From Ascidia mentula (Eukaryota; Chordata; Ascidiacea; Phlebobranchia; Ascidiidae): a DNA stretch of 64,000 bases. Below the pieces are notes generated by a model. The model was not told where the DNA came from and ran no database searches. It saw only the letters and a list, made by a program, of their open reading frames with translations. The DNA is taken from assembly GCA_947561715.1 (NCBI GenBank), contig OX387199.1, positions 11,661,001 through 11,725,000 of the forward strand, read 5' to 3'. A program made the position numbers and the translations under genes. This document shows positions 47,099-60,304 of the stretch, in pieces; the stretch's first letter is position 1, and each line of letters begins with the position of its first letter.

Positions 47099-50000
47099 TC
47101 AAAGTTGTAAACAAGATGAAGTAACTAAAAACAGTTTGTCATAGAAATATGTCTTCCTGTTTTTTAAACAGCAATTTTTTTAATCCAACTGGGCTATTTA
47201 GATATAAAGTCATAACTCAGTATTGTGAAATAAACATAAATCCAATAAGATACTTACCTGAAAAACTGCAAGAGCGCAGGTATGATAAGTTGGTCCCAAT
47301 GAGAAGACCAAACCAACAAATGAATTTGAAACACTGCAATGGCAAAATGTAATCCCAATAACCAATTTAAAATCCTGAGAGGTTTGTAAAACATTCCCTA
47401 AAATGTGGATTAGATTAAAAAAAAAATTTAAAATGACTACATTACAATTTACAAAAAATCGCTGGTGTGTTTGATTACTGGGGCAGGCAGTGTTGTGTTT
47501 GCCAATGGCTTTGTAAATGTTTTCGTTATATTTGACATAGGCTCCAACAGGAAAAACAATAGATGGGGACCACCTGAAAAACAAATAATCCATGCTAATC
47601 CAACATGAGAATGTAAAGAAAACAAACTTAAAAAGTAACAAATATTGTAATTGCATTGCCAAAATGCTGCAGTCTGGAAAATGAGCATACACAAACCAAC
47701 TTTTGACAATAGACGGCTTGCAAATGAAAAAACTCAGTATACACCACCAAGTTTAGCTTTTTATCACTATGAGAATCTGGCCCTCCGTTAGGCATTGTCT
47801 TTACATCAGTGATATATTTTTACTGTTCTTTTAAGCATCAAACTTCAGATTAATGTCAGCTGGATACACAACATTATTTAAAACAGAAAAGAAGATGTAA
47901 ACAACAGAAAAATATGATATAAACAGGTCCATTTATTTAAATACGTACTGTTGGTATGTACAAATGTTGTCTATAGTTTCACAACCTTCATCACCAACAA
48001 TTTGATAACCTCCCAACAGGGAGGCACATTTGTGTAGTACTTGTAAATAACGTGGTGGGAACAGGAATGAAGTCAGCATGGAAAATGTGTTAACCAATAT
48101 CAGTGCTGTATATTGCAAAGACCATGCTACATCAAATGATTGATATGCCTTTAAAAAGGAACAAGTCAGCAAGATACATAAACAAGAAATTGTTTTTAAC
48201 CTCTGTATAAAATATTGGTACAAGGCCAACATAATAAGCTCCAAGCAGGGATGAGAAAACAATTTCTGCAAGTCTTGAGTTAAAATCATTGCAAAGAAGA
48301 TTCACTTCATCTCGTACCTAAACATGTCATATTATACAGTCATAAGCTGTGTTATGCATAAAATAAACCTGGATAAAGTATCCTCTACCTGTTCTGCATC
48401 ACATGCATTTCCCAGATTAGCATAACTGGTTTTGCCATCTCCAATTTCTTCTGGTTGGTCTTGCAACCTTCCTGTTTGCTTAAATGACACACAACTTTTA
48501 CCAACCCCTCTTGGTTTTAAGCATCCTAGACTGTAAGTTAAAAATCCATTTTCCGATATCCAATAGATAGGCAACCAAAATATAACACTGTAATTTAATG
48601 AATAATTTAAATCTGACGTTTTTAAACAAATACACTACTTACGGATAATATAGAAACATTAATTTTATTGATGAATATGTTTCATGAAGTGCTACCAGAT
48701 TGTGAATAATTAGAACAATCCAAACACAGCTAACAACCATACAAGCCAGTACCCAAGTAAAAATATACATCATGTTATCTGAACTGGGTTTTACATGCTG
48801 TACACAAAACAGTACATTTTTGTTACCAGACAGTTGAAGAAATATTTTTGTCAGTTACAGTTATCAAGTTTTTGAAGCATAAACACTACTATACATTTTC
48901 AATAGGAAATTATTTGGAAAAGAAACAATTTGCTGTTCAAAATGTACATGATACATCAGTTGTGAACATTGAACCTTGTTACAAACTACACTCCGGAGGC
49001 AAAATGTCCACCATTTGGCTGGTTTATGAAGATGACTTACACTTTAAATGATAGAAAATTGAGGTTTTGTAGATTTTTACCTAAATGTTATTGAACAAGA
49101 AACTTCTTAAAAACAGGCCTCAAGATCACAACCTCAAAGTAACATTATAGATTATACAATACCTTCCACATAATGGTACACAAGATCCTACGAGAAAAAA
49201 ATATTCCAACTAAAGCTACTAAATTTTTGTCAATCAAGTAGAAATTAATTGTTGTTGTACTTGGTGGTAAAGTGCTTGGGTACCACCAAACAGTCTGCAA
49301 CAGTAAAAAGAGTATATTAGGCAAAAGTATACACCAAAAGATACTTTTGAAACATTTAATCGTAAGTCTATACATGCCATTGCAGAAAATAAAAGCTGTT
49401 GAATATATATTGGGATGTGACTGAAAATTAAATGAATATTTGATCATACATATTGATTCAATGTACAGAAGAAAAATCAGACATGCATCACCCTATTTCA
49501 TATCACAATTTAATAGGCCATCAGTAACAAATGTGAAATATTTTGCAAGGATTTGTACTAACTTCAGCATTGATATCAGCATTCTAACGAAAAAGCACTA
49601 TATCGATACATTAGTTCAAATTGATATATAAGTGTTAAACACAGATTTGTGAATGCAACTACCACAGTATAAATTTATTCGAATTTAATTGTTTATAGAC
49701 AAGATCATGGCCAAATAGTCATAATTCTAATTTTGCAAGAGGCTCACATGCTCTAGTCCATATAAGTTATTTTAACATAATTACTTTTGAGAGTGAGAGT
49801 GACTGGCTTATGTTTTGACTTTAAATTGTGATTTCTGGCTGGCGACTCAAATCACTGATGGTTTGATTGAGTATCTATTCCATTTTATTTCCCATGCCAG
49901 TGTTAATGTGCATAAAACAAAGCATACACATGCAAAATAAATTTAATTTTTTTATTACATTTATTTAACTGAAGTACATAAAAGAAAATGCATAGTTTTG

Positions 50001-50597
50001 TTTTGGATGTGCATAATGTGGTTCCCAGTACAAAGAATTCATGATGAATTCAGTTCAAAACTAAGTATACATTTAAATATACAAATACTATTTCTCTACA
50101 ATAATAAAAAAAGTCGCAGGTGGTCAAATAAAACTAAACTACAATTTAAATGAAACGATTAAAAATACAAAGAAAATACCTTATAAATCGACAAAAGCTG
50201 TCCGAACAAAGCCATTAGTAAATAACCCAAATACAAAATTTCGAAGCCAAGAGGATTCATTACTGGCAATTCTGGTATTTTGGGATGGTTCACAGCAACT
50301 AAAGTCATGTTATCCTGAGATAAATCAGTTAATGAAACACCTTTTTGGACATTTCCACTTGCAATTGAAAATGCTGGTATAACTCCTTTGTTCAGAACTC
50401 TGCAGTACAATGGAAGTTTTGAAGTCATATTACAACAAATTCTTTACACAATTTCCTTTGGTAAATAAAATAAAAATTAGACCGCAGTAAAATACAAATA
50501 AAAAAGTAGGCTAACATGTTTTGTCAAATCAGAAAATAGGAATACCTTGAACGCCCTCCTAAACTCGGCTGCTTTCCTGGAAACCGTCGATACGGCA
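47099..50597 (-). CDS. TMEM39: TMEM39 (SUSR2) multi-pass ER membrane protein, complete (10 exons, 464 aa)
   Basis: Polytopic ER protein; in vertebrates TMEM39A acts in COPII-linked export and autophagy control. Minus-strand exons: 50597-50546, 50399-50179, 49294-49163, 48797-48643, 48587-48389, 48317-48201, 48148-47949, 47573-47453, 47397-47258, 47156-47099. They sum to 465 codons with agreeing phases. Landmarks shared with TMEM39A/B: N-terminal MPYRRFPGKQPSLGGRSR, LGYLLMALFGQLLSIYK, then TVWWYPSTLPPSTTTINFYL, RDEVNLLCNDFNSRLAEIVF, FSSLLGAYYVGLVPIFYTE, FPPRYLQVLHKCASLLGGYQ, FPVGAYVKYNENIYKAIGKH, FYKPLRILNWLLGLHFA. About eight hydrophobic spans. The last exon (KTYFYDKLFLVTSSCLQL) matches the family poorly and is the least certain part. 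The vertebrate A/B split makes a single ancestral copy likely here. Confidence 0.93.
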
Positions 50598-53500
50598 TGT
50601 TGTGTGTTCAAACACAATCAAAACTTTAAGATCAAAGTGAAACTGGCAATCATCCCCATCATGACCAATAGACCAAATCACTATTGTCATTCTGGTAGAA
50701 TCTAAATACGTTTTTTCGTAAAAAGCGTTTTGCATCAATGATCACAATTTCACGAGAAGGTTCAACAGATACATAAGTGTTTCATCTGAGTTTAAATAAC
50801 AACAAGCCTCATAATTTCAACATGAATTCTTCTGGAAAGTTAAAACACACTAGTCCTCGCTGCAAATTCCCAGGTTTTTCATCAGAAAGACTTCAAACAG
50901 AAGCGATTTTATGTATTATGCTGGGGAAGTCACGTCACATTCATCAGCAAGACAAAAAACTTTAGCCCCTACGATTTTCTTAAAATCTTTGTACCGTATT
51001 TACTGAATCCTCTGTAAGCATTCGTCGAACCCCGATAACATAAAGAGTAAGATAAGCAAAAATAGCAAACGATGGAATAAGAACTGAAATCAATTTAACA
51101 CAATTTTAATGAATTTGTGTTACTGTATCCAAGCAAAGTCCTTTTCGCATGCAAGGCTGTTATGATTTTTTTTGTTTTACCCCAACTGGTATGCAATGGT
51201 GTTTAATGATGGATCGGGTAGAAATGAATTAAGTCCGAGATTTTAGTTAGGACGCCAGCGGTAAGCCCTCAAATACCAAAGTACACCAATGCCACAAGTA
51301 CAGATATTTATAGTCGTTGAACCGCAGCTGAAACGAGTGCCCGTTTTTTTTGTGAACCGGACCTGAATCTGCACCAGTTATTTATGATGTGATATAACCA
51401 TTTGGGTTATTTGGTACTCCATTGGGTTATTGGGTTAAGGCATTTTTAGGTAGCGTCTTGTCCAGTATCTCATTTCAAAATGTATAGCAACGGTTGCTTT
51501 CTTAAGTGATTTGATTTCGTTACTAGTGCGATATTAATTTACAAACGTTATCAGTTTCTATGCAATATCTATGTTTTCATGTGATTTTATTGGCTAGCTT
51601 AAAAGTGTCGCCCTAAGAGACGTTAGATTTCTCGTGTATAAAGTCCTTCATTGCATGTTTTGTGTAAGTGTCCGTCTTTTGTTAACTGTTCGCTGACCGT
51701 TAGTCCTTCTTTTCACAACCCTTCGATCGCTTTGTTTCTCTCCAGTTTAAATAATGGAACTTTCCGTGTGCGTTTAGGTGAGGCGAGGCGTACTGCGCGC
51801 ACCTCAGTTCTTTGGTTTTGTGATTCGGTTTTGTTCAGTTCTGTCTGAGCGATTGGGCGTCTGTAAATTCACTTAGTTTCGCATTTGGTATTCTTGCGTG
51901 TGTTAAAAATGTATTTAAAACTGATCTTGATATAATAAATGTTGGTGTAGTGTTTGCATCAGGTTTTCAATTAAAGACAGGTCAGGAAACACAACAATTA
52001 TAACTCACGTGCGATCTTATGTCAAATGCGTTAATCAAATAGGATTTCCCATCGACCATAAATAATATTGTTAAGACCCATCTTTAGGCTAACATTTGGC
52101 ATATAGGTCGCAACAATAACATAGGGATGTGCCAAAATAGAACAGATTAGGATATAATCGTAAAAATAATCACGCGTCGTTTACATTTTTGCTATAGCAA
52201 CATGATTTTATTCTGATGTCGTTATAAATGCTTTAAATATGCCAGTGTTTGCTTCGTACAATCCCTTTTTTGTGTACAAAACCCAACAAAACAATGCGCG
52301 ATTCTTAGTATCGTTGCTTAAATTTGAGTAAAACACAATAAATATAGGATTCGTGAGGAAACGTAAAAAGTAAACATTAGGATTCGGTGTCGATATTCGG
52401 ATTGGGTTCGGCACATCCCTCATATCACTCAACCCGAACTGAAACTGAACTTTCAAACTAATGCGTCTTTGCATTTACGTTGCATTTATTTGAACAGCCA
52501 AATAAGTCTCTATGACATCACAACACAGATTAAAATTGCACAAGCAAACTGTTGATTGATTTTCATTTCATGAAATTCTTGTCTTGTGTTTGAAAGCCAA
52601 TATTTACCCAGTTAAAAAGTTTTGTTAGATATTTAGGAACTGCAGGCACTAGACGCACTGAAGGGTCATCACCGAACTTGGTCAGATATGGTCGCTCTAT
52701 ATAAAGCATATTAAGCCTAGCCACTAATGTCTATTTATTGCAGCACAACACGTAAAAATATGTTATAACGCCCTTTTGTGCTGTTTGTTTACGTCATCCA
52801 TGACTACGTACGATTTTCAAATTCATTTACAACTACAACATGACAATTTCCACGTTTAAATATACTGATAGAGTTTCTTCAATCGCGGGGATGGTAAAGT
52901 ACAGCACATGCTAAATACCAATATTACAACAAAATGGACGTCATAAACGAAATTTATACTTCTTCGCTCATTCATACATCGTCGGAACATCATTACAAAC
53001 CCTTTCTGACCATTCCGAAATCCAGAATGTCATAACCGTCATAAAAATATTTGTCGCTGATAAGATTTTGTGGCCACGAACCTGTGGAAATGTTGCTTTT
53101 CGCTCGTAACATGCATGGATTAGTTGGTTAGATGCCCATTACGCAATTGCTCTCATGGCGCACACATAATGATTCTGCGGGAGGCCAAATGCCTGTTAGC
53201 TATAGCAATTGCCTGAAAGTCTTTTTCAACTGTCTCCTTTGCATGATTCAATGGCCAACAGTTTAATACGAATAAACAGTCTCAGAAAGGATAGCTGTGT
53301 CTTGTAAGAGCGATAATATAGAATCGAATTGAACATGCAAAATACTAATCTTTTAAGACTGAACTAAAAATGAAAATAAACGTTAGATTACGTGACATAA
53401 CAGCGACACGAAAAGGAAGAACGCAATGTTACCCAATTACAATTAAACTTGGCTTTGTCCGCTGCAAAGTCAAGCAGCACAAAAAATGTCGTTTTCCGTC

Positions 53501-53980
53501 GGTAATTGCAAATGATTCAAAACAAAAGTTTAGATTTGTGTTTAACAGGTGTTGTCGGTGAGGTATTTTTTAATAAGGCACAAGCCTATTAAAAAAACTA
53601 TTATTTTTTAAAAATCGCTTTAATGGTAGTGTGCAACACAAGCTAAACACAAATACCACAATAAAAGTCAAGCGGCATTGTGATTTAACCGATTTTTTTT
53701 AGTCTGGGCGGCCAAAAAGGCCATAATTCGTCTAAAAGAACACGTAGCCTATTTTACCAACACGTTGCCTATTTATCTAACATATATGTTGCTTGCAAGC
53801 AACGTGTTACTTGGCACCAGAAGGGGCAAAATTCACACGTTGCTTCTTTAAGACGCGCCTTTAATTCCAGATGTTTTTCTTCGCCTAAACGTAAGTTTTC
53901 GTTTTTTGGTGCTTGGTACTTATATGCTTCGACAATTTCTGCTTTATCTAAAGTAAAATTTGTCTGAATTTACACACATT
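50598..53980. other. Intergenic region between TMEM39 and the tandem array
   Basis: TMEM39 promoter at the left. A small MITE at 52133-52420. A 16-bp perfect palindrome GTTGCTTGCAAGCAAC lies near 53788. Open frames of 60-88 codons show no motif. No gene supported. Confidence 0.4.
52133..52420. mobile_element. 288-bp MITE with AGGGATGTGCC inverted ends
   Basis: The left end AGGGATGTGCC and right end GGCACATCCCT form an exact 11-bp TIR. Both sides are flanked by CAT, a possible 3-bp duplication. No coding capacity; superfamily not assigned. Confidence 0.55.
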
Positions 53981-54283
53981 TTATTGACGAACTCCTATCC
54001 AAACCAATACATTTTCAGGACAATCTTTACCTGCAACATTATGACGTTGACGCGAAATCGGAGCCATAAAAGACACATACCACTGGCTGCGTGGTCTCCT
54101 AAAACTGCTGGATAATGTTAAATTTCCCTCTTCGTCGGTTTTTCTGCAGAGGTTACTTAAATTTAGCAACTGGTGACACCCAACAAAGTTTTTTTTTCCT
54201 CTCATTACACAGTGGCAATAAAGTGGTTTCCGAAGTGTAAAACTAATATTCCGATTCTCAATTTTCGGCCACGTAGGCCGATA
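53981..54283 (-). other. Unique segment flanking the tandem array
   Basis: An open frame on the minus strand continues from the array into this unique DNA (residues such as GCHQLLNLSNLCRKTDEEGN) and stops at 53981. It has no recognisable motif, and its start would lie in the repeat array, so I do not call a gene. It could be an old exon. Confidence 0.25.
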
Positions 54284-57200
54284 AAACGGCACAAAACACA
54301 AACAAAGAAACATTTCCCGTCTTTCCTGTTTTTCTCTATTTCGACAAATACGATGAAAAGCGCAATAAAGGTCGCCTTGGCATGATTTGCAAAAGTTGTA
54401 ACGGCATAAAACACAAACAAAGAAACATTTCCCGTCTTTCCTGGTTTTCTGTATTTCGACAAATACGATGAAAAGCACAATAAAGGTCGCCTCAGCATGA
54501 TTTGTACAAGTTATAACGGCATAAAACACAAACAAAGAAACATTTCTCGTCTTTCCTGTTTTTTTTGTATTTCGACAAAAACGATGAAAAGCACAATAAA
54601 GGTCGCCTTGGCATGATTTGTAAAAGTTATAACGGCATAAAACACAAACAAAGAAACATTTCCCGTCTTTCCTGTTTTTCTGTATTTCGACAAAAACGAT
54701 GAAAAGCGTAATAAAGGTCGCCCAGCATGATTTGTACAAGTTATAACGGCATAAAACACAAACAAAGAAACATTTCCCGTCTTTCCTGTTTTTCTGTATT
54801 TCGACAAATACGATGAAAAGCACAATAAAGGTCGCCTCAGCATGATCTGTACAAGTTATAACGGCATAAAACACAAACAAAGAAACATTTCTCGTCTTTC
54901 CTGTTTTTTTGTATTTCGACAAAAACGATGAAAAGCACAATAAAGGTCGCCTTGGCATGATTTGTAAAAGTTATAACGGCATAAAACACAAACAAAGAAA
55001 CATTTCCCGTCTTTCCTGTTTTTCTCTATTTTGACAAATACGATGAAAAGCGCAATAAAGGTCGCCTTGGCATGATTTGTACAAGTTATAACGGCGTAAA
55101 ACACAAACAAAGAAACATTTCCCGTCTTTCCTGTTTTTCTGTATTTCGACAAAAACGATGAAAAGCACAATAAAGGTCGCCTCGGCATGATTTGTACAAG
55201 TTATAACGGCATAAAACACAAACAAAGAAACATTTCCCGTCTTTCCTGTTTTTCTGTATTTCGACAAATACGATGAAAAGCGCAATAAAGGTCGCCTTGG
55301 CATGATTTGTACAAGTTATAACGGCATAAAACACAAACAAAGAAACATTTCCCGTCTTTCCTGTTTTTCTGTATTTCGACAAAAACGATGAAAAGCACAA
55401 TAAAGATCGCCTCGGCATGATTTGTACAAGTTATAACGGCATAAAACACAAACAAAGAAACATTTCCCGTCTTTCCTGTTTTTCTGTATTTCGACAAAAA
55501 CGATGAAAAGCACAATAAAGGTCGCCTCAGCATGATCTGTACAAGTTATAACGGCATAAAACACAAACAAAGAAACATTTCTCGTCTTTCCTGTTTTTTT
55601 GTATTTCGACAAAAACGATGAAAAGCACAATAAAGGTCGCCTTGGCATGATTTGTAAAAGTTATAACGGCATAAAACACAAACAAAGAAACATTTCCCGT
55701 CTTTCCTGTTTTTCTCTATTTTGACAAATACGATGAAAAGCGCAATAAAGGTCGCCTTGGCATGATTTGTACAAGTTATAACGGCATAAAACACAAACAA
55801 AGAAACATTTCCCGTCTTTCCTGTTTTTCTGTATTTCGACAAAAACGATGAAAAGCACAATAAAGGTCGCCTCGGCATGATTTGTACAAGTTATAACGGC
55901 ATAAAACACAAACAAAGAAACATTTCCCGTCTTTCCTGTTTTTCTGTATTTCGACAAAAACGATGAAAAGCACAATAAAGGTCGCCTTGGCATGATTTGT
56001 AAAAGTTATAACGGCACAAAACACAAACAAAGAAACATTTCTCGTCTTTCCTGTTTTTCTCTATTTCGACAAATACGATGAAAAGCACAATAAAGGTCTC
56101 CTTGGCATGATTTGTACAAGTTATAACGGCACAAAACACAAACAAAGAAACATTTCCCGTCTTTCCTGTTTTTCTGTATTTCGACAAAAACGATGAAAAG
56201 CACAATAAAGGTCTCCTTGGCATGATTTGTACAAGTTATAACGGCATAAAACACAAACAAAGAAACATTTCCCGTCTTTCCTGTTTTTCTGTATTTCGAC
56301 AAAAACGATGAAAAGCACAATAAAGGTCGCCTTGGCATGATTTGTAAAAGTTATAACGGCACAAAACACAAACAAAGAAACATTTCTCGTCTTTCCTGTT
56401 TTTCTCTATTTTGACAAATACGATGAAAAGCGCAATAAAGGTCGCCTTAGCATGATTTGTACAAGTTATAACGGCACAAAACACAAACAAAGAAACATTT
56501 CCCGTCTTTCCTGTTTTTCTGTATTTCGACAAAAACGATGAAAAGCACAATAAAGGTCTCCTTGGCATGATTTGTACAAGTTATAACGGCATAAAACACA
56601 AACAAGGAAACATTTCCCGTCTTTTCTGTTTTTCTGTATTTCGACAAAAACGATGAAAAGCGCAATAAAGGTCTCCTCAGCATGATTTGTACAAGTTAAA
56701 ACGGCATAAAACACAAAAAAAGAAACATTTCCCGTCTTTCCTATTTTTCTGTATTTCAACAAAAACGATGAAAAGCGCAATAAAGGTCTCCTCAGCATGA
56801 TTTGTACAAGTTATAATGGCATAAAACACAAAAAAAGAAACATATCCCGTCTTTCTGTATTTTGAAAAAAACGATGAAAATCGCAATAAAAGGTCTCCTC
56901 AGCATGATTTGTACAAGTTAAAACGCATAAAACACAAACAAAGAAACATTTCCCGTCTTTCCTGTTTTTCCGTATTTCGACAAAAACGATGAAAAGCGCA
57001 ATAAAGGTCTCCTTGGCATGATTTGTACAAGTTAAAACGGCATAAAACACAAACAAAGAAACATTTCCCGTCTTTTTGTTTTTCCGTATTTCGACAAAAA
57101 CGATGAAAAGCGCAATAAAGGTCTCCTTAGCATGATTTGTACAAGTTATAACGGCATAAAACACAAACAAAGAAACATTTCCCGTCGTTTTGTTTTTCCG

Positions 57201-57890
57201 TATTTCGACAAAAACGATGAAAAGCGCAATAAAGGTCTCCTCAGCATGATTTGTACAAGTTATAACGGCATAAAACACAAACAAAGAAACATTTCCCGTC
57301 TTTCCTGTTTTTCCGTATTTCGAAAAAAACGATGAAAAGCGCAATAAAGGTCGCCTTGGCATGATTTGTACAAGTTAAAACGACATAAAACACAAACAAA
57401 GAAACATTTCCCGTCTTTTTGTTTTTCCGTATTTCGATAAAAACGATGAAAAGCGCAATAAAGGTCGCCTTAGCATGATTTGTACAAGTTAAAACGGCAT
57501 AAAACACAAACAAAGAAACATTTCCCGTCTTTCCTGTTTTTCCGTATTTCGACAAAAACGATGAAAAGCACAATAAAGGTCGCCTTAACATGATTTGTAC
57601 AAGTTAAAACGGCATAAAACACAAACAAAGAAACATTTCCCGTCTTTTTGTTTTTTAGTATTTCGACAAAAACGATGAAAAGCGCAATAAAGGTCGCCTT
57701 AGCATGATTTGTACAAGTTAAAACGGCATAAAACACAAACAAAGAAACATTTCCCCTCTTTCTGTATTTCGACAAAAACGATGAAAAGCGCAATAAAGGT
57801 CTCCTTAGCATGATTTGTATAAGTTATAATTGCATAAAACAAAAACAAAGAAACATTTCCCGTCTTTCCTATTTTACTGCATTTCGACAT
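54284..57890. repeat. Tandem array of a 115-bp unit (about 31 copies)
   Basis: The unit contains CATAAAACACAAACAAAGAA, ACATTTCCCGTCTTTCCTG, TATTTCGACAAAAACGATG and AAAAGCACAATAAAGGTCGC, then CATGATTTGTACAAGTTATA. Units from 54284 to about 56800 are about 115 bp and very alike. The right-hand quarter has shorter or more diverged units with small deletions around the CCTGTTTTTC tract. Segments 690 bp apart (six units) are more alike than neighbouring units; for example 54856-55188 and 55546-55878 encode the same 110-residue minus-strand frame. The many overlapping frames arise because 115 is not a multiple of three, and none is a credible gene. Confidence 0.95.
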
Positions 57891-58171
57891 CTCAATATTT
57901 AGACAGGTTGGAAAATTTCACGTTTTTCCCGTTTTTCTTTGAATTCTGCATTTCCCTCTTTTAGAAATGCACAAAATTTCCCTTTTCCTGCTTTTTCTGT
58001 TTTTTCTGCTTTTAGTGTTGATTTCCTGCTTTTCCCGCTTTTTCGTTTTTCTGCTTTTATATTTACCCAACTTTTGGTCTCTGAACACAGACTGGTTGGA
58101 ATCAGAACGAAGAACACATATTTAACCAGCTACGACTGAAGATCAAACGCCGGGTCTCGGAGCCTCTAATA
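57891..58171. other. Right flank of the array, pyrimidine-rich
   Basis: 57905-58060 is a degenerate run of CTTTTCCTGCTTTTTCTG-type words, probably a decayed simple repeat derived from the array's own CCCGTCTTTCCTGTTTTTC portion. No gene. Confidence 0.5.
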
Positions 58172-58489
58172 CAGGCGGTTCTTAACCTGGGGTCCATGAA
58201 CCCCCAAGGGGTCCGAGAAGATACGTCAAGGTGTCCATGAAACGAAATACAATTATCCCCAAAATCCACGTATTTTCCTCTGTCCATAAGGTTTCGATGT
58301 CCACGAATTTTCCACTGTCCACGTTTCCACTTGAACGGCAGCCTAACATGCACCTCGAATAGTTTGAGCAATTGCGAAACCGCCTTTGATTAAAACCTAA
58401 TTTCGACATTTGCAATGTGTACCTTGCAAAGGGTTCCATAGAGTGTTCCATAGAGGGGTTCGTGACCCAAAAAAGGTTAAGAAACACTG
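58172..58489. mobile_element. 318-bp hAT-type MITE with 8-bp target duplication
   Basis: Left end CAGGCGGTTCTTAACCTGGG; right end on the minus strand CAGTGTTTCTTAACCTTTTT. CTCTAATA flanks it exactly at 58164-58171 and 58490-58497, the 8-bp duplication expected of hAT elements. No coding capacity. Confidence 0.85.
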
Positions 58490-60304
58490 CTCTAATAAGA
58501 AGATGACGAACACCGGAAAATAACTGATTTGATTTGTGAGGTCACAAACTCCAATACTGTCACGGTTGATTGATCCCACTGAACAACAATAAATTCTGAG
58601 GTAATCATTGTTCTTGCTGCGAGTTGAGATACGACAATACAGTAGATAGTATATACTCTTCGGGTCTAGTGCGCATGTGATTGCATGATACTTTGGTGTT
58701 TCGAATAGCTATTATTTAAAGTTGTTTTTAAGAGTAGTTTCTTGTATTAACTGGGACAGCATGTGATATGTAATAATATATTTTACACACTTGCTTGATA
58801 AGTATCACACACATTCTACTTGTGTTTGTGTAGTCAAATGTGTGTCTTTAAGTAGGGCCTACATGCTGTGATTAACCTCAAAAAATATAACCTTAGTGTT
58901 TTATATCCAAACAAATGTAACGGATACTTGCTGTGCAATTTCACCAGTAAGGAAAATATCGGAAATATCTAAGGTAATATTACAATAAATAGGCCACTTA
59001 TACTACCATAGATTTGCCTAGACCAGTATTTACCAAACACTCTGTAAAGGTTATTAAAGGGGCCTTTTTCTTATTTACCTGTTGACAAAAGGCTTAGTGG
59101 ACATATTGTACAGTTTATATATAGCTCATGGAACTTTTCATACTGTTTATAGAACCATGGGGTTCTGTTGAACCCACTTTGGTAGTTACTGGTCCAAACA
59201 AAAAGTGACAATTTTGTGTTATTATTGAAAAGGCGCACAAAACTTTATTTTAGTAGTATTTTTTGCATTATACTAAAGTATATTCTAAACATTAGATCAG
59301 TAGTTTTTAAAGGTCCGGACCCCCCCCCTTTTATGTAATATTTTGGTCTGTTTTTATAGCCAAACAAACGCAACTGTAATTTTTTTGTTAAAATCCCCAT
59401 GAAAACCATAAATTTTCTTTAGTGTTGAGCTAAAAAACGCATTGTGCTTGCATTCACCATAGTTTCCAAACAGGGAGCATTGTTACCGAACACTTGGCAT
59501 TGTTACCAAACATAATGCATTGTTATGAAACAAGTGTCATTTTTCGTCAGTTTGAGGACGAAATGTCGTTTTTTGGTGGTCACGTTGTTGTAATGGCAAG
59601 CGGATTTCTTATGTGTAGAGTCAATTAGTTTAGTTGTTAAACACATTACCAATATTACGCATGTTGAAAACAACTGTTAGTGCACGCATAGGTGCAAAGA
59701 GGAATATAAGGCCACTGCTTGGAAAATAGTTTTTATTTGAATGTTTTCTTGATAACGTAAGCCCACATTCGATCCCTTTTGGTTACAAATATATTCAAGC
59801 CTTTCTTTTAAAGTAGTTGCAATAAAACTACTCGGGGAATTCCCCAAAAAATTTTGACCCCCTCTACAAAATCCTGGATACGCCTATGATTACATATATG
59901 CTAAAACCCAACGATATACCACAATCACCCCTCATTTGTCAAAAAATGGTAATAATCATAAACGGATCTTTTTTAATTTAAAATATATCTTTTTTATACC
60001 ACTAAAAATATGGTGTAGGCGGAAAGTAAATTAAAGGCATAATTTGGAAGTTCCTAAAACTTGAACAGATGTTACAATATAAAAAGCCACTTGTTCCATT
60101 TTCTAGTTCAAACTTTAATTCATATCACGCCAAGATTTTTTATGGTGAACATATTCTGTGTACCATTTCACCTGTCAAACAAATAAAAACCCTGGTTAAG
60201 AACCATAGATTTTTATCTGGAATTTGTATATACAGTGAACACCAGTTTGAATTTGATCAATTATATTCAGCGTACTTTGACACATCATTTATTTTTTCAA
60301 CACC
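58490..60304. other. Intergenic region upstream of ATG2
   Basis: Contains a MITE at 59024-59191, a run of nine C at about 59324-59332, and repeat-like wording (GACCCCCTCTACAAAATCC) at about 59857-59875. The ATG2 promoter should lie near the right end. No other gene supported. Confidence 0.4.
59024..59191. mobile_element. 168-bp hAT-like MITE
   Basis: The left end CAGTATTTACCAAACACTC and, on the minus strand, the right end CAGTAACTACCAAAGTGGG match as a TIR. The 8-bp flanks GCCTAGAC and GTCCAAAC agree at five positions, so the duplication is worn or accidental. Confidence 0.5.

Noticed and set aside
53981-57890. Dozens of overlapping 110-codon minus-strand frames that could look like a gene family
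   Set aside because: They are the same 115-bp tandem unit read in successive frames. The spacing between starts is exactly the unit length.
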